Source: CAZPXF01 sp964590945
GTDB lineage: Bacteria > Bacillota > Clostridia > Lachnospirales > Lachnospiraceae
NCBI GenBank assembly: GCA_964590945.1
Contig: CAZPXF010000031.1
Location: 1 to 22,577 of the forward strand
Direction of reading: 5' to 3'
DNA: 22,577 nt
Position 1 is the first letter of the stretch, and every line of letters begins with the position of its first letter. Positions 6,610 through 14,195 of the stretch are shown piece after piece. The notes under the pieces were generated by a model, which worked only from the letters and a program-made list of their open reading frames with translations, did no database searches and was not told the origin of the DNA. The position numbers and the translations under genes are program-made.

Positions 6610-9000
6610 GTGGATCAGATCAGGATATCGGTGCGCAATCTGGTAGAATTTATTTTGCGCGAGGGAGATCTTGACAATCGTATAAGCGGAGGGAAAAAGG
6701 ACGCTGAGACTATGCAGCTCGGGGCAAGGATCCATCGAAAGATCCAAAGAAGCATGGGAAGCGGTTACCGTTCGGAGGTAACGTTGAAATACCAGTTTCC
6801 TTTTGACTGTTTTACTGTTCAGCTGGAGGGCAGGGCAGATGGGATTTTCGAGTCGGACGAAGAAGTGGTGGTCGATGAGATCAAGGGCGTTTTAAGAGAT
6901 TTGGAGCTTATCAGGGAACCCGTCAGGGTTCATGCGGCGCAGGCGAAGTGCTACGCATTTATTTACGGGAAGGAGCATGACCTTGAGAAAGTCGGCATAC
7001 AGATGACCTACTGTCAGATGGAGACGGAAGAGATCAGGCGTTTCCGGTATAGTTATACGATGGAGGAGCTGGAAGCGTTCATGGATGAGCTTCTCGGGCA
7101 GTACGAACGCTGGGCGCGGTTCCAGGTCGAGTGGAGGAAGGTGCGTGATGCATCGATCGGCCCGGTGGAATTCCCATTTACATATCGAAAGGGACAGAAG
7201 GAGCTTGTAACCTCCGTGTATCGGACGATCCTTCGGAAGAAGAAGCTGTTTATACAGGCGCCGACGGGAGTCGGGAAGACCATCGCGGCCATTTTCCCCG
7301 CGGTAAAGGCGGTCGGGGAAGGACTTGCGGATAAAGTGTTCTATCTGACGGCCAGGACGATCACAAGAACAGCTGCGGAGCAGGCTTTCGGACAGCTCAG
7401 GGAAGAGGGCTTGCAGTGGAAGACGATCACATTGACTGCAAAGGAGAAGATCTGTTTTCTGGATGAGGCGGATTGCAATCCGGAGTTGTGTCCATATGCA
7501 AAGGGGCATTTTGACCGGGTAAACGACGCGGTGTATGACCTTCTGGTATCGAAATCGGAATTTACGCGGGACGTCATCGGGGAATATGCCCGAAAGCATC
7601 AGGTCTGTCCGTTCGAAATGGGACTGGATCTGGCGACATGGGTGGATGGCATCATCTGTGATTATAACTATGCGTTTGACCCGAATGCGTATCTGCGCCG
7701 TTTCTTCGGGGAGGGACGGCAGGAGGAATATCTGTTTCTGGTCGACGAGGCGCATAATCTTGTAGAGCGGGGGCGGGAGATGTACAGCGCCGCTCTTGTC
7801 AAGGAGGATTTCCTGAAACTGAAAAGGCGTGCGAAATACTACGACAAAAAGCTGGAAAAACAGCTGGAAGCCTGTAACCGTGCGCTTTTGGAATTGAAAA
7901 AGGAGTGCGGCCGGTATCAGCTGTTAAAGGAGATCGGCAGTCTTGTAATCAGGCTTATGAATCTGGATTCGGAGATGGAGCGTGTGCTGGAGACCTGCGG
8001 CGACAACGATTTCTGCAATGAGGTGCTGGAATTATTCTTTGCGGTGCGTCGCTTTCTGAGTACGTACGATCGTGTGGATGATAATTACAGGATCTACACG
8101 GAATTTCGCGGGGACGGAAGCTTTATGCTGAAGCTGTTCTGTGTGAATCCCGCTGTGAATCTGGAACGTTTCCTGGAATGCGGGAGAAGCGCGGTCTTCT
8201 TCTCTGCGACCTTCCTGCCGATCCGTTATTATAAGAAGCTTCTCAGTACGGCGGAGGATGATTATGCAATTTATGTGGAATCACCCTTTGACCCTGCCAA
8301 CCAAAGGATTCTGATCGGCCGCGATGTGAGCAGCCGCTACACGATGCGGGGATCGGATATGTACCGGAGGTATGCGCAGTATATCCGCGCGGCTGCGGCC
8401 GTAAAAAAGGGAAATTATATGGTGTTCTTTCCGTCCTATCAGTTTCTGCAGAATGTGTATGAGGCGTGGCAGAGTATCGCGGATATGCCAAAATGGGAGA
8501 GGGAAAACGAAGCGTTCGATGACGTCGATATTCTGGTTCAGAGCCAGTACATGAAAGAGCACGAAAGGGAAGAATTTCTTGCCGGATTCGAGCGTGGCCG
8601 GGGAAAGAGCCTGATCGGTTTTTGCGTCATGGGCGGAATATTTTCGGAGGGGATCGATCTTACGGATGACCGTCTGATCGGAGCTATGATCGTTGGAACC
8701 GGACTTCCGCAGGTCTGTGTGGAGCGGGAGATCCTGCAAAGCTATTTTGATGAGAAGGGTGAAAATGGATTTGATTATGCCTATCTCTATCCGGGCGCAA
8801 ATAAAGTCCTGCAGGCGGCGGGAAGGGTGATCCGTACCGAGAACGACCGTGGCGTGGTGCTTCTTTTGGACGACCGTTTCCTGACGCGCAGGTACCGGGA
8901 GATCTTCCCGCGGGAGTGGGAGGAATTCGACGTCGTGCGTCTTTCGGACACGGCGGGGAGACTGGAGGAATTCTGGGACTGTGCCCCTGTTCCGGAGTAA
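6610..9000 (+). CDS. XPD/DinG-type Fe-S helicase with N-terminal RecB-like nuclease domain
   Basis: The 796-residue product begins with a PD-(D/E)XK nuclease of the RecB/Cas4 type: H42, D77 in GRADG, E90-x-K92 in DEIKG, and Q111 with Y115 (the QxxxY motif). From about 190 it is a superfamily 2 helicase: Walker A APTGVGKT (217-224), four cysteines C282, C289, C294 and C333 at the place of the XPD iron-sulfur cluster, DEAH at 379-382, an SAT motif near 532 and QAAGRVIR (735-742). Such enzymes unwind DNA 5' to 3' in repair; the nuclease part suggests it also trims ends or flaps. GTG at 6610 is preferred because AGAGGA (6595-6600) is 9 bases away, whereas the in-frame TTG at 6601 touches it. It stands alone between a terminator and a convergent gene; TATACT at 6559-6564 may be its -10. 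Domain reading is firm; the substrate is unknown. Confidence 0.88.
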   Translation: MDQIRISVRNLVEFILREGDLDNRISGGKKDAETMQLGARIHRKIQRSMGSGYRSEVTLKYQFPFDCFTVQLEGRADGIFESDEEVVVDEIKGVLRDLELIREPVRVHAAQAKCYAFIYGKEHDLEKVGIQMTYCQMETEEIRRFRYSYTMEELEAFMDELLGQYERWARFQVEWRKVRDASIGPVEFPFTYRKGQKELVTSVYRTILRKKKLFIQAPTGVGKTIAAIFPAVKAVGEGLADKVFYLTARTITRTAAEQAFGQLREEGLQWKTITLTAKEKICFLDEADCNPELCPYAKGHFDRVNDAVYDLLVSKSEFTRDVIGEYARKHQVCPFEMGLDLATWVDGIICDYNYAFDPNAYLRRFFGEGRQEEYLFLVDEAHNLVERGREMYSAALVKEDFLKLKRRAKYYDKKLEKQLEACNRALLELKKECGRYQLLKEIGSLVIRLMNLDSEMERVLETCGDNDFCNEVLELFFAVRRFLSTYDRVDDNYRIYTEFRGDGSFMLKLFCVNPAVNLERFLECGRSAVFFSATFLPIRYYKKLLSTAEDDYAIYVESPFDPANQRILIGRDVSSRYTMRGSDMYRRYAQYIRAAAAVKKGNYMVFFPSYQFLQNVYEAWQSIADMPKWERENEAFDDVDILVQSQYMKEHEREEFLAGFERGRGKSLIGFCVMGGIFSEGIDLTDDRLIGAMIVGTGLPQVCVEREILQSYFDEKGENGFDYAYLYPGANKVLQAAGRVIRTENDRGVVLLLDDRFLTRRYREIFPREWEEFDVVRLSDTAGRLEEFWDCAPVPE

Positions 9001-9025
9001 TTGCCGCCCGCGGCGGGGATATTAA

Positions 9026-9910
9026 CTAATCGGCCGGCGGTTCAAACATATGCAGAAATTCTTTTACTGCATTTGTCTGAGGGATACGTTCGTTGTAGGC
9101 CATGACGATCTGTCTCTTTGGAAGGCTTGCGGCAATTTCGATCCGGAACAGATCGGATTGCTCCGGAATACAATAATCCGGGATAAATGCAAGTCCGAGC
9201 CCGATCCTGGCAAGGTCGATGAGCAGATCGTTGCTGTTAAGCTCGATCTCCGGCACGAGATCCAGCTGCTGCTGCTGGAACTGGCTGTGCAGGAATTCGC
9301 TGGTCGTGCTGTCGCGGCTCAGCATCAGGATCGGATAGTGCAGGAGCTCCTGGAAGGAGAGCTGCTTTCCCTTTAACTCCCTGAATGCGGAGTTGGCGAC
9401 AAACACATCCTGAAATTCTTTGATCTTCGTGACACAATACACATTGCTCAGGTATGAGTTTGGATAATTGGTGAAGATCACATCTACCTGATTGGTTTCC
9501 AAAAGGCTGACAGAGCCGATGGAGGTACTGTTTGTGACCTTGATGTGGGCGCCCGGGAATTTCTTATGAAAACGCTCCAGATAGGGAACGAGGTAATAGC
9601 GGCAGATCGTATCGCTTGCGCCGATCCTGATCTGACCTCCGTCGGCGCTGCTGTCCATGAGCTGCGATTCGCCGCGGCGGATCAGGTTGACGGCAGGCTC
9701 GACGTGCCGCAGAAGGATCTCACCTTCCGGCGTAAGCTGCACCTTCTTTGTGCTCCGGATGAAAAGCGTCATGGAAAGCTTTTTTTCCAGCGCCTTGATC
9801 GACTGGCTGACCGCGGACTGGGAAATAAACAGCTTCTTCGATGCATCGGAAAAGCTGAGTGTTGTCGCGACATAATAGAAAACCTTATATAATTCATAGT
9901 TAATATCCAT
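9026..9910 (-). CDS. LysR family transcriptional regulator
   Basis: The 294-residue product has the full LysR plan. A winged helix-turn-helix sits at about 18-37 (FSDASKKLFISQSAVSQSIK), followed by the linker helix and LTPEGE, then a two-lobed effector domain from about 90 to the end. It is transcribed divergently from purL across 168 bases and converges with the helicase gene. Divergent placement is typical for LysR regulators and their targets, so purL is the first candidate target, though the effector is unknown. Two ATGs occur in tandem: the one at 9910 lies 7 bases from GGAGG (9918-9922) and the one at 9913 only 4, so the product may be 294 or 295 residues. Confidence 0.92.
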   Translation of the reverse strand: MDINYELYKVFYYVATTLSFSDASKKLFISQSAVSQSIKALEKKLSMTLFIRSTKKVQLTPEGEILLRHVEPAVNLIRRGESQLMDSSADGGQIRIGASDTICRYYLVPYLERFHKKFPGAHIKVTNSTSIGSVSLLETNQVDVIFTNYPNSYLSNVYCVTKIKEFQDVFVANSAFRELKGKQLSFQELLHYPILMLSRDSTTSEFLHSQFQQQQLDLVPEIELNSNDLLIDLARIGLGLAFIPDYCIPEQSDLFRIEIAASLPKRQIVMAYNERIPQTNAVKEFLHMFEPPAD

Positions 9911-9936
9911 CATTAGCCCTCCTTATGAATAAATTT

Positions 9937-9965
9937 ATTTTAACATACTGTGTATGTAAATGCAA
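9937..9965 (-). promoter_or_regulatory. Promoter of the LysR gene with embedded dyad
   Basis: On the minus strand TTGCAT (9960-9965) and TAAAAT (9937-9942) are 17 bases apart. Between them lies a perfect inverted repeat, ACATAC-TGT-GTATGT (9943-9957), placed where a repressor or autoregulating LysR dimer would block RNA polymerase. Confidence 0.5.
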
Positions 9966-9968
9966 AGT

Positions 9969-10005
9969 ATTAATATAATTAATAAGTAATTTAAGATATA
10001 TTAAT
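9969..10005. repeat. AT-rich inverted repeat upstream of purL
   Basis: ATTAATATA (9969-9977) is repeated in reverse complement at 9997-10005, 19 bases apart, just before a TTGTAC (10005-10010) that could be a purL -35 box with TAAGAT (10029-10034) as -10. The low complexity makes chance pairing possible. Confidence 0.3.
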
Positions 10006-10078
10006 TGTACTTATGAAAAGGCTTGTGGTAAGATAGAATCAATAAATCACGAATAATTTCCGAACAGGGAGGTTCATT

Positions 10079-13000
10079 ATGAGCAATGTAAGACGAGTTT
10101 ATGTTGAGAAAAAACCGGATTTTGCAGTTCAGGCAAATGATCTTGCGCATGAGGTGAAGAGCTACCTTGGCATCCGGACGGTTACAGACGTCCGCATCCT
10201 GATCCGTTATGATGTGGAGAATATCAGCGATGCGACGTTTGAGACTGCATGTACGCGTATCTTTTCCGAGCCGCCGGTAGATATATTATACCGTGAGAAG
10301 TTTGAGATAACGGCGAACAGCCGTGTATTTACAGTAGAATCGCTTCCGGGACAGTTTGACCAAAGGGCGGATTCCGCAGAGCAGTGCGTGCAGTTTATCA
10401 ACGCGGATGAGAAACCGGTGATCCGCTCCGCCACTACCTATGTGATCGAGGGTGATATCACGGATGAGGAATTTGAGGCAATTAAGAGCCACTGTATCAA
10501 TCCGGTGGATTCCCGTGAGAACAATGCATCAAAGCCGGAGACGCTGGTCGCAGATTACGAGGAACCGGAGGATATCGTGATCCTCGACGGCTTCTGCCAG
10601 AAGAATGAAACGGATGTAAAGGAGCTTTATGATTCCCTGGGACTTGCAATGACATTCAGGGATTTCCAGCATATCCAGAATTATTTTTCAAAGGAAGAGA
10701 AGCGCGATCCGTCCATGACAGAGATCCGCGTGCTGGATACGTACTGGTCCGACCACTGCCGTCACACAACCTTCTCCACAGAGCTGAAGGATGTAGAGTT
10801 CGGCGAAGGGGATTATAAAGAACCGATCGTAAATGCTTATAAGAACTATAAAGATACGTTCGCAGAGATTTACAAAGGCCGGGATGACAAATTTGTCTGC
10901 CTGATGGATCTTGCGCTCATGGCAATGAAGAAGCTGAAAAAGGAAGGCAGGCTGGACGATCAGGAGGAATCCGATGAGATCAATGCGTGCAGTATCGTCG
11001 TTCCTGTGGAGGTGGACGGACAGAGCGAGGAATGGCTGGTTAATTTTAAGAACGAGACGCACAACCATCCGACGGAGATCGAGCCTTTCGGCGGCGCGGC
11101 TACCTGTCTTGGCGGAGCGATCCGCGATCCCCTTTCCGGCCGTACTTATGTATATCAGGCGATGCGCGTGACAGGGGCTGCAGATCCGACGGTATCCGTG
11201 AAGGAGACTTTGAAAGGCAAGCTTCCGCAGAAGAAGCTGGTTCGCAGCGCGGCTTCCGGTTACAGCTCGTATGGCAATCAGATCGGACTTGCGACCGGAC
11301 TTGTGAAAGAAATCTATCATCCGGATTATGTCGCGAAGCGTATGGAGATCGGCGCGGTTATGGGCGCCGCCCCAAGACGCGCGGTACAGCGTCTGACGTC
11401 GGATCCGGGGGATATCATCATCCTGCTCGGCGGGCGGACGGGCCGCGACGGTATCGGCGGTGCGACGGGATCTTCCAAGGTCCATACGGAGGCTTCCATC
11501 GAAGTCTGCGGCGCGGAGGTTCAGAAAGGCAACGCACCGACAGAGAGAAAGCTTCAGAGATTGTTCCGCCGGGAGGAAGTCGCCCATATGATTAAGAAAT
11601 GCAACGATTTCGGCGCCGGCGGCGTTTCCGTTGCGATCGGAGAGCTTGCGGATGGTCTTACCGTAGATCTGGACAAGGTTCCGAAGAAGTATGCGGGTCT
11701 TGACGGAACGGAGATCGCAATCTCCGAGTCCCAGGAGCGTATGGCGGTGGTTGTAGATCCAAAGGACGTCCAGCAGTTCCTTGCCTGTGCGAAGGAAGAG
11801 AACCTTGAGGCGACGGAAGTCGCTGTTGTGACGGAGGAGCCAAGGCTCGTCCTGAAGTGGAGAGGAAAAGAAATCGTCAATATTTCCAGAGCATTTCTGG
11901 ATACGAACGGAGCGCATCAGGAGACGTCGGTTGCGGTGGATATTCCCGATAAGGCGGACACGGTTTTGAAAGCTCCGGAGGTGGAGGATGTCAAGGCAAA
12001 ATGGCTCGAGACGCTGGCCGACCTGAACGTTTGCTCACAGAAGGGTCTGGTGGAGATGTTCGATGCGTCTGTCGGCGCAGGTTCTGTTTATATGCCTTAC
12101 GGCGGAAAATATCAGCTGACCGAGACGCAGGCTATGGTTGCCAGGCTTCCTGTCCTGAAAGGGAAATGCGACGCCGTAACGATGATGAGCTATGGATTTG
12201 ATCCGTATCTGTCGAGCTGGAGCCCGTATCACGGCGCGGTCTATGCGGTGACAGAGTCCATCGCGAAGATTGTGGCGGCAGGCGGTGATCATAAGAAGAT
12301 ACGCTTCACTTTTCAGGAATACTTCCGCAGAATGACAGCGGATCCGTCCAGATGGAGCCAGCCTTTTTCAGCGCTTCTTGGCGCGTTCGACGCGCAGCTT
12401 GGCTATGGACTTCCATCCATCGGAGGAAAGGACAGCATGTCCGGAACTTTCCAGGATATTGACGTTCCGCCGACACTGGTCTCCTTTGCTGTTGATGTTG
12501 CAAAAGAACATGAGATCATCACGCCGGAGTTCAAGACGCCGGGCAATGTGATCGTATATCTTCCGATCGAGAGAAATGCGTACGACCTTCCGGATTATGA
12601 GAAGGTTATGAGCCAGTACGGAAGGATCGCAGATGATATTCGGAATAAAAAGATCGTCTCCGCGTATGTTTTGAGCCGTCACGGTATTGCGGAGGCTGTC
12701 AGCAAGATGGCGTTTGGAAACGGACTCGGCATAAAGATCCATACCTCCGTAGAGAAGAACCGCCTGTTTGCCCCGGATTTCGGCGCGCTTGTGGCGGAAG
12801 TTCCGGCGGATCTGGCAGACAAGCTGACAGCGGATCATGAGCGGATCGGTTCTGTCGAGGCGGAGCAGAAATTTATTTACGGAGATGTTGTAATCACGCT
12901 TGATGAGGCGGAGGCGGCGTGGAAGGGAACGCTCGAGAAGGTGTTTAAGACACGTGCTTCCGGGGACAAAGAGCCGATTGAAAATATCCTGTTCAACAGT

Positions 13001-13831
13001 GCGGATGTGTACGTGTGCAAGAATAAGGTTGCGGTTCCAAACGTATTTATCCCGGTATTTCCGGGAACAAACTGCGAGTACGACAGTGCAAAAGCATTTG
13101 AGCGCGCAGGCGCGAATGTGACAACAAAGGTATTCCGCAATCTGACGGCGGCGGATATCCGTGATTCGGTTTCCGAGTTTGAAAAAGCGATCGGGCAGGC
13201 GCAGATCATCATGTTCCCGGGCGGCTTCAGCGCGGGAGACGAGCCGGACGGCTCCGCGAAATTCTTTGCAACTGCATTCCAGAATGCAAAGATCAGGGAA
13301 GCGGTCGAGAAGCTCCTGAATGAGCGCGACGGACTGGCGCTTGGCATCTGCAACGGTTTCCAGGCTCTTATCAAGCTTGGACTCGTTCCATACGGAAAGA
13401 TCGCCGGACAGAATGAACATTCACCGACACTGACATATAACACGATCGGACGTCATATTTCCAGGATGGTGTATACAAAGGTTGTCACAAACAAATCCCC
13501 GTGGCTTTCAGGAGCAGAGCTGGGAGGAGTCTATACGAATCCGGCTTCCCACGGGGAAGGGCGCTTCGTAGCAAGCAGGAAGTGGATCGACCGCTTATTT
13601 GCAAATGGACAGGTCGCAACCCAGTATACCGATCCGGAAGGAAATATTTCCATGGATGAGGAGTGGAATATCAACGGTTCCTACGCTGCGATCGAAGGGA
13701 TCACAAGCCCGGACGGACGTGCGCTTGGCAAGATGGCGCATTCCGAGAGACGCGGAGACTCCGTAGCGATCAATATTTACGGAGAACAGGATATGAAGAT
13801 CTTTGAATCCGGAGTGAAGTATTTTAAATAA
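10079..13831 (+). CDS. purL: Phosphoribosylformylglycinamidine synthase, single-chain
   Basis: The 1250-residue product is the long FGAM synthase used by clostridia and streptococci, with synthetase and glutaminase on one chain, so no PurS or PurQ is needed. It makes FGAM from FGAR, ATP and glutamine in the fourth step of purine synthesis. Seen in order: an N-terminal PurS-like region, the DTYWSDHCRHTTF signature at about 220-232, two AIR-synthase-like halves including GGAATCLGG and SIGGKDSMSG segments, and a C-terminal class I glutaminase starting near VFPGTNCEY. The glutaminase triad is C1091 in LGICNGFQ with H1158 and E1160 in SHGEGRF. The ATG has AGGGAGG (10066-10072) 6 bases upstream. 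It is a single-gene unit with its own terminator. The other purine genes are not in the window. Confidence 0.97.
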   Translation: MSNVRRVYVEKKPDFAVQANDLAHEVKSYLGIRTVTDVRILIRYDVENISDATFETACTRIFSEPPVDILYREKFEITANSRVFTVESLPGQFDQRADSAEQCVQFINADEKPVIRSATTYVIEGDITDEEFEAIKSHCINPVDSRENNASKPETLVADYEEPEDIVILDGFCQKNETDVKELYDSLGLAMTFRDFQHIQNYFSKEEKRDPSMTEIRVLDTYWSDHCRHTTFSTELKDVEFGEGDYKEPIVNAYKNYKDTFAEIYKGRDDKFVCLMDLALMAMKKLKKEGRLDDQEESDEINACSIVVPVEVDGQSEEWLVNFKNETHNHPTEIEPFGGAATCLGGAIRDPLSGRTYVYQAMRVTGAADPTVSVKETLKGKLPQKKLVRSAASGYSSYGNQIGLATGLVKEIYHPDYVAKRMEIGAVMGAAPRRAVQRLTSDPGDIIILLGGRTGRDGIGGATGSSKVHTEASIEVCGAEVQKGNAPTERKLQRLFRREEVAHMIKKCNDFGAGGVSVAIGELADGLTVDLDKVPKKYAGLDGTEIAISESQERMAVVVDPKDVQQFLACAKEENLEATEVAVVTEEPRLVLKWRGKEIVNISRAFLDTNGAHQETSVAVDIPDKADTVLKAPEVEDVKAKWLETLADLNVCSQKGLVEMFDASVGAGSVYMPYGGKYQLTETQAMVARLPVLKGKCDAVTMMSYGFDPYLSSWSPYHGAVYAVTESIAKIVAAGGDHKKIRFTFQEYFRRMTADPSRWSQPFSALLGAFDAQLGYGLPSIGGKDSMSGTFQDIDVPPTLVSFAVDVAKEHEIITPEFKTPGNVIVYLPIERNAYDLPDYEKVMSQYGRIADDIRNKKIVSAYVLSRHGIAEAVSKMAFGNGLGIKIHTSVEKNRLFAPDFGALVAEVPADLADKLTADHERIGSVEAEQKFIYGDVVITLDEAEAAWKGTLEKVFKTRASGDKEPIENILFNSADVYVCKNKVAVPNVFIPVFPGTNCEYDSAKAFERAGANVTTKVFRNLTAADIRDSVSEFEKAIGQAQIIMFPGGFSAGDEPDGSAKFFATAFQNAKIREAVEKLLNERDGLALGICNGFQALIKLGLVPYGKIAGQNEHSPTLTYNTIGRHISRMVYTKVVTNKSPWLSGAELGGVYTNPASHGEGRFVASRKWIDRLFANGQVATQYTDPEGNISMDEEWNINGSYAAIEGITSPDGRALGKMAHSERRGDSVAINIYGEQDMKIFESGVKYFK

Positions 13832-13841
13832 CAATGTTCCT

Positions 13842-13874
13842 TGCCCCTGGTATTTTGCCGGGGGCAGTATTTTT
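13842..13874 (+). terminator. Rho-independent terminator of purL
   Basis: TGCCCCTGG (13842-13850) pairs with CCGGGGGCA (13858-13866) with one G-U pair. The loop is 7 bases and is followed by GTATTTTT. It starts 10 bases after the purL stop. Confidence 0.88.
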
Positions 13875-13975
13875 CCGGAAAGACGGATGCTTTTTTGCCG
13901 GGAAACGGGCGCGCTTTTTCGTCGAAAAATGAATTGCAATTGAAGGATGATTGTGTTATAGTTGAAATTGTTCAA
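13872..13975 (+). promoter_or_regulatory. Promoter of the surface protein gene, with several palindromes
   Basis: TTGCAA (13934-13939) and TATAGT (13957-13962) are 17 bases apart. Around them are four perfect palindromes or dyads: TTTCCGGAAA (13872-13881), TTTTTCGTCGAAAAA (13915-13929), AATTGCAATT over the -35 (13932-13941) and TTGAA-N4-TTCAA at the expected start of transcription (13962-13975). The promoter call is good; the dyads as operators are inference. Confidence 0.6.
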
Positions 13976-14195
13976 GGCTGGTTTTTATGAACCGTTCCAC
14001 AGCCTGAACAGGGGAATTTCCCCGATCTTTTATTCATGCCGGATCGGCAAGATACCAGAATCAGATTTCCATATTGAAAGGATGGATGCCTATGATTGTG
14101 TACGTATGATTCACTGTCAACATACCCGACATTCCAAAGATGAAATTGTGAAATACGAAAGAAGATTTCAATTTTTGAGAATGAGGAGGTTATGT
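13976..14195 (+). other. Long structured 5' leader of the surface protein mRNA
   Basis: About 225 bases separate the predicted transcription start (near 13969) from the ATG at 14196. AGGCTG (13975-13980) can pair with CAGCCT (14000-14005), and CCGATC (14022-14027) with GATCGG (14042-14047). A GGGGAATTTCCCC palindrome (14011-14023) competes with the second stem. I recognise no known riboswitch. The reading frame of the protein stays open through this stretch but encodes nothing protein-like. Confidence 0.4.

Noticed and set aside
9003..9017. GC-rich hairpin (CCGCC-CGC-GGCGG) between helicase and lysR as a terminator
   Set aside because: The stem is only 5 base pairs and there is no T run on either side.
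10688..11917. Long 409-residue antisense frame within purL
   Set aside because: It is a shadow of a GC-rich gene on the other strand, with no known motifs, and purL is intact.
13962..14195. In-frame upstream extension of the adhesin to a TTG at 13962 or an ATG at 14082
   Set aside because: It would place 38-78 non-hydrophobic residues before a clear signal peptide. The ATG at 14196 has an ideal AGGAGG site, and 13962 falls inside the -10 box.
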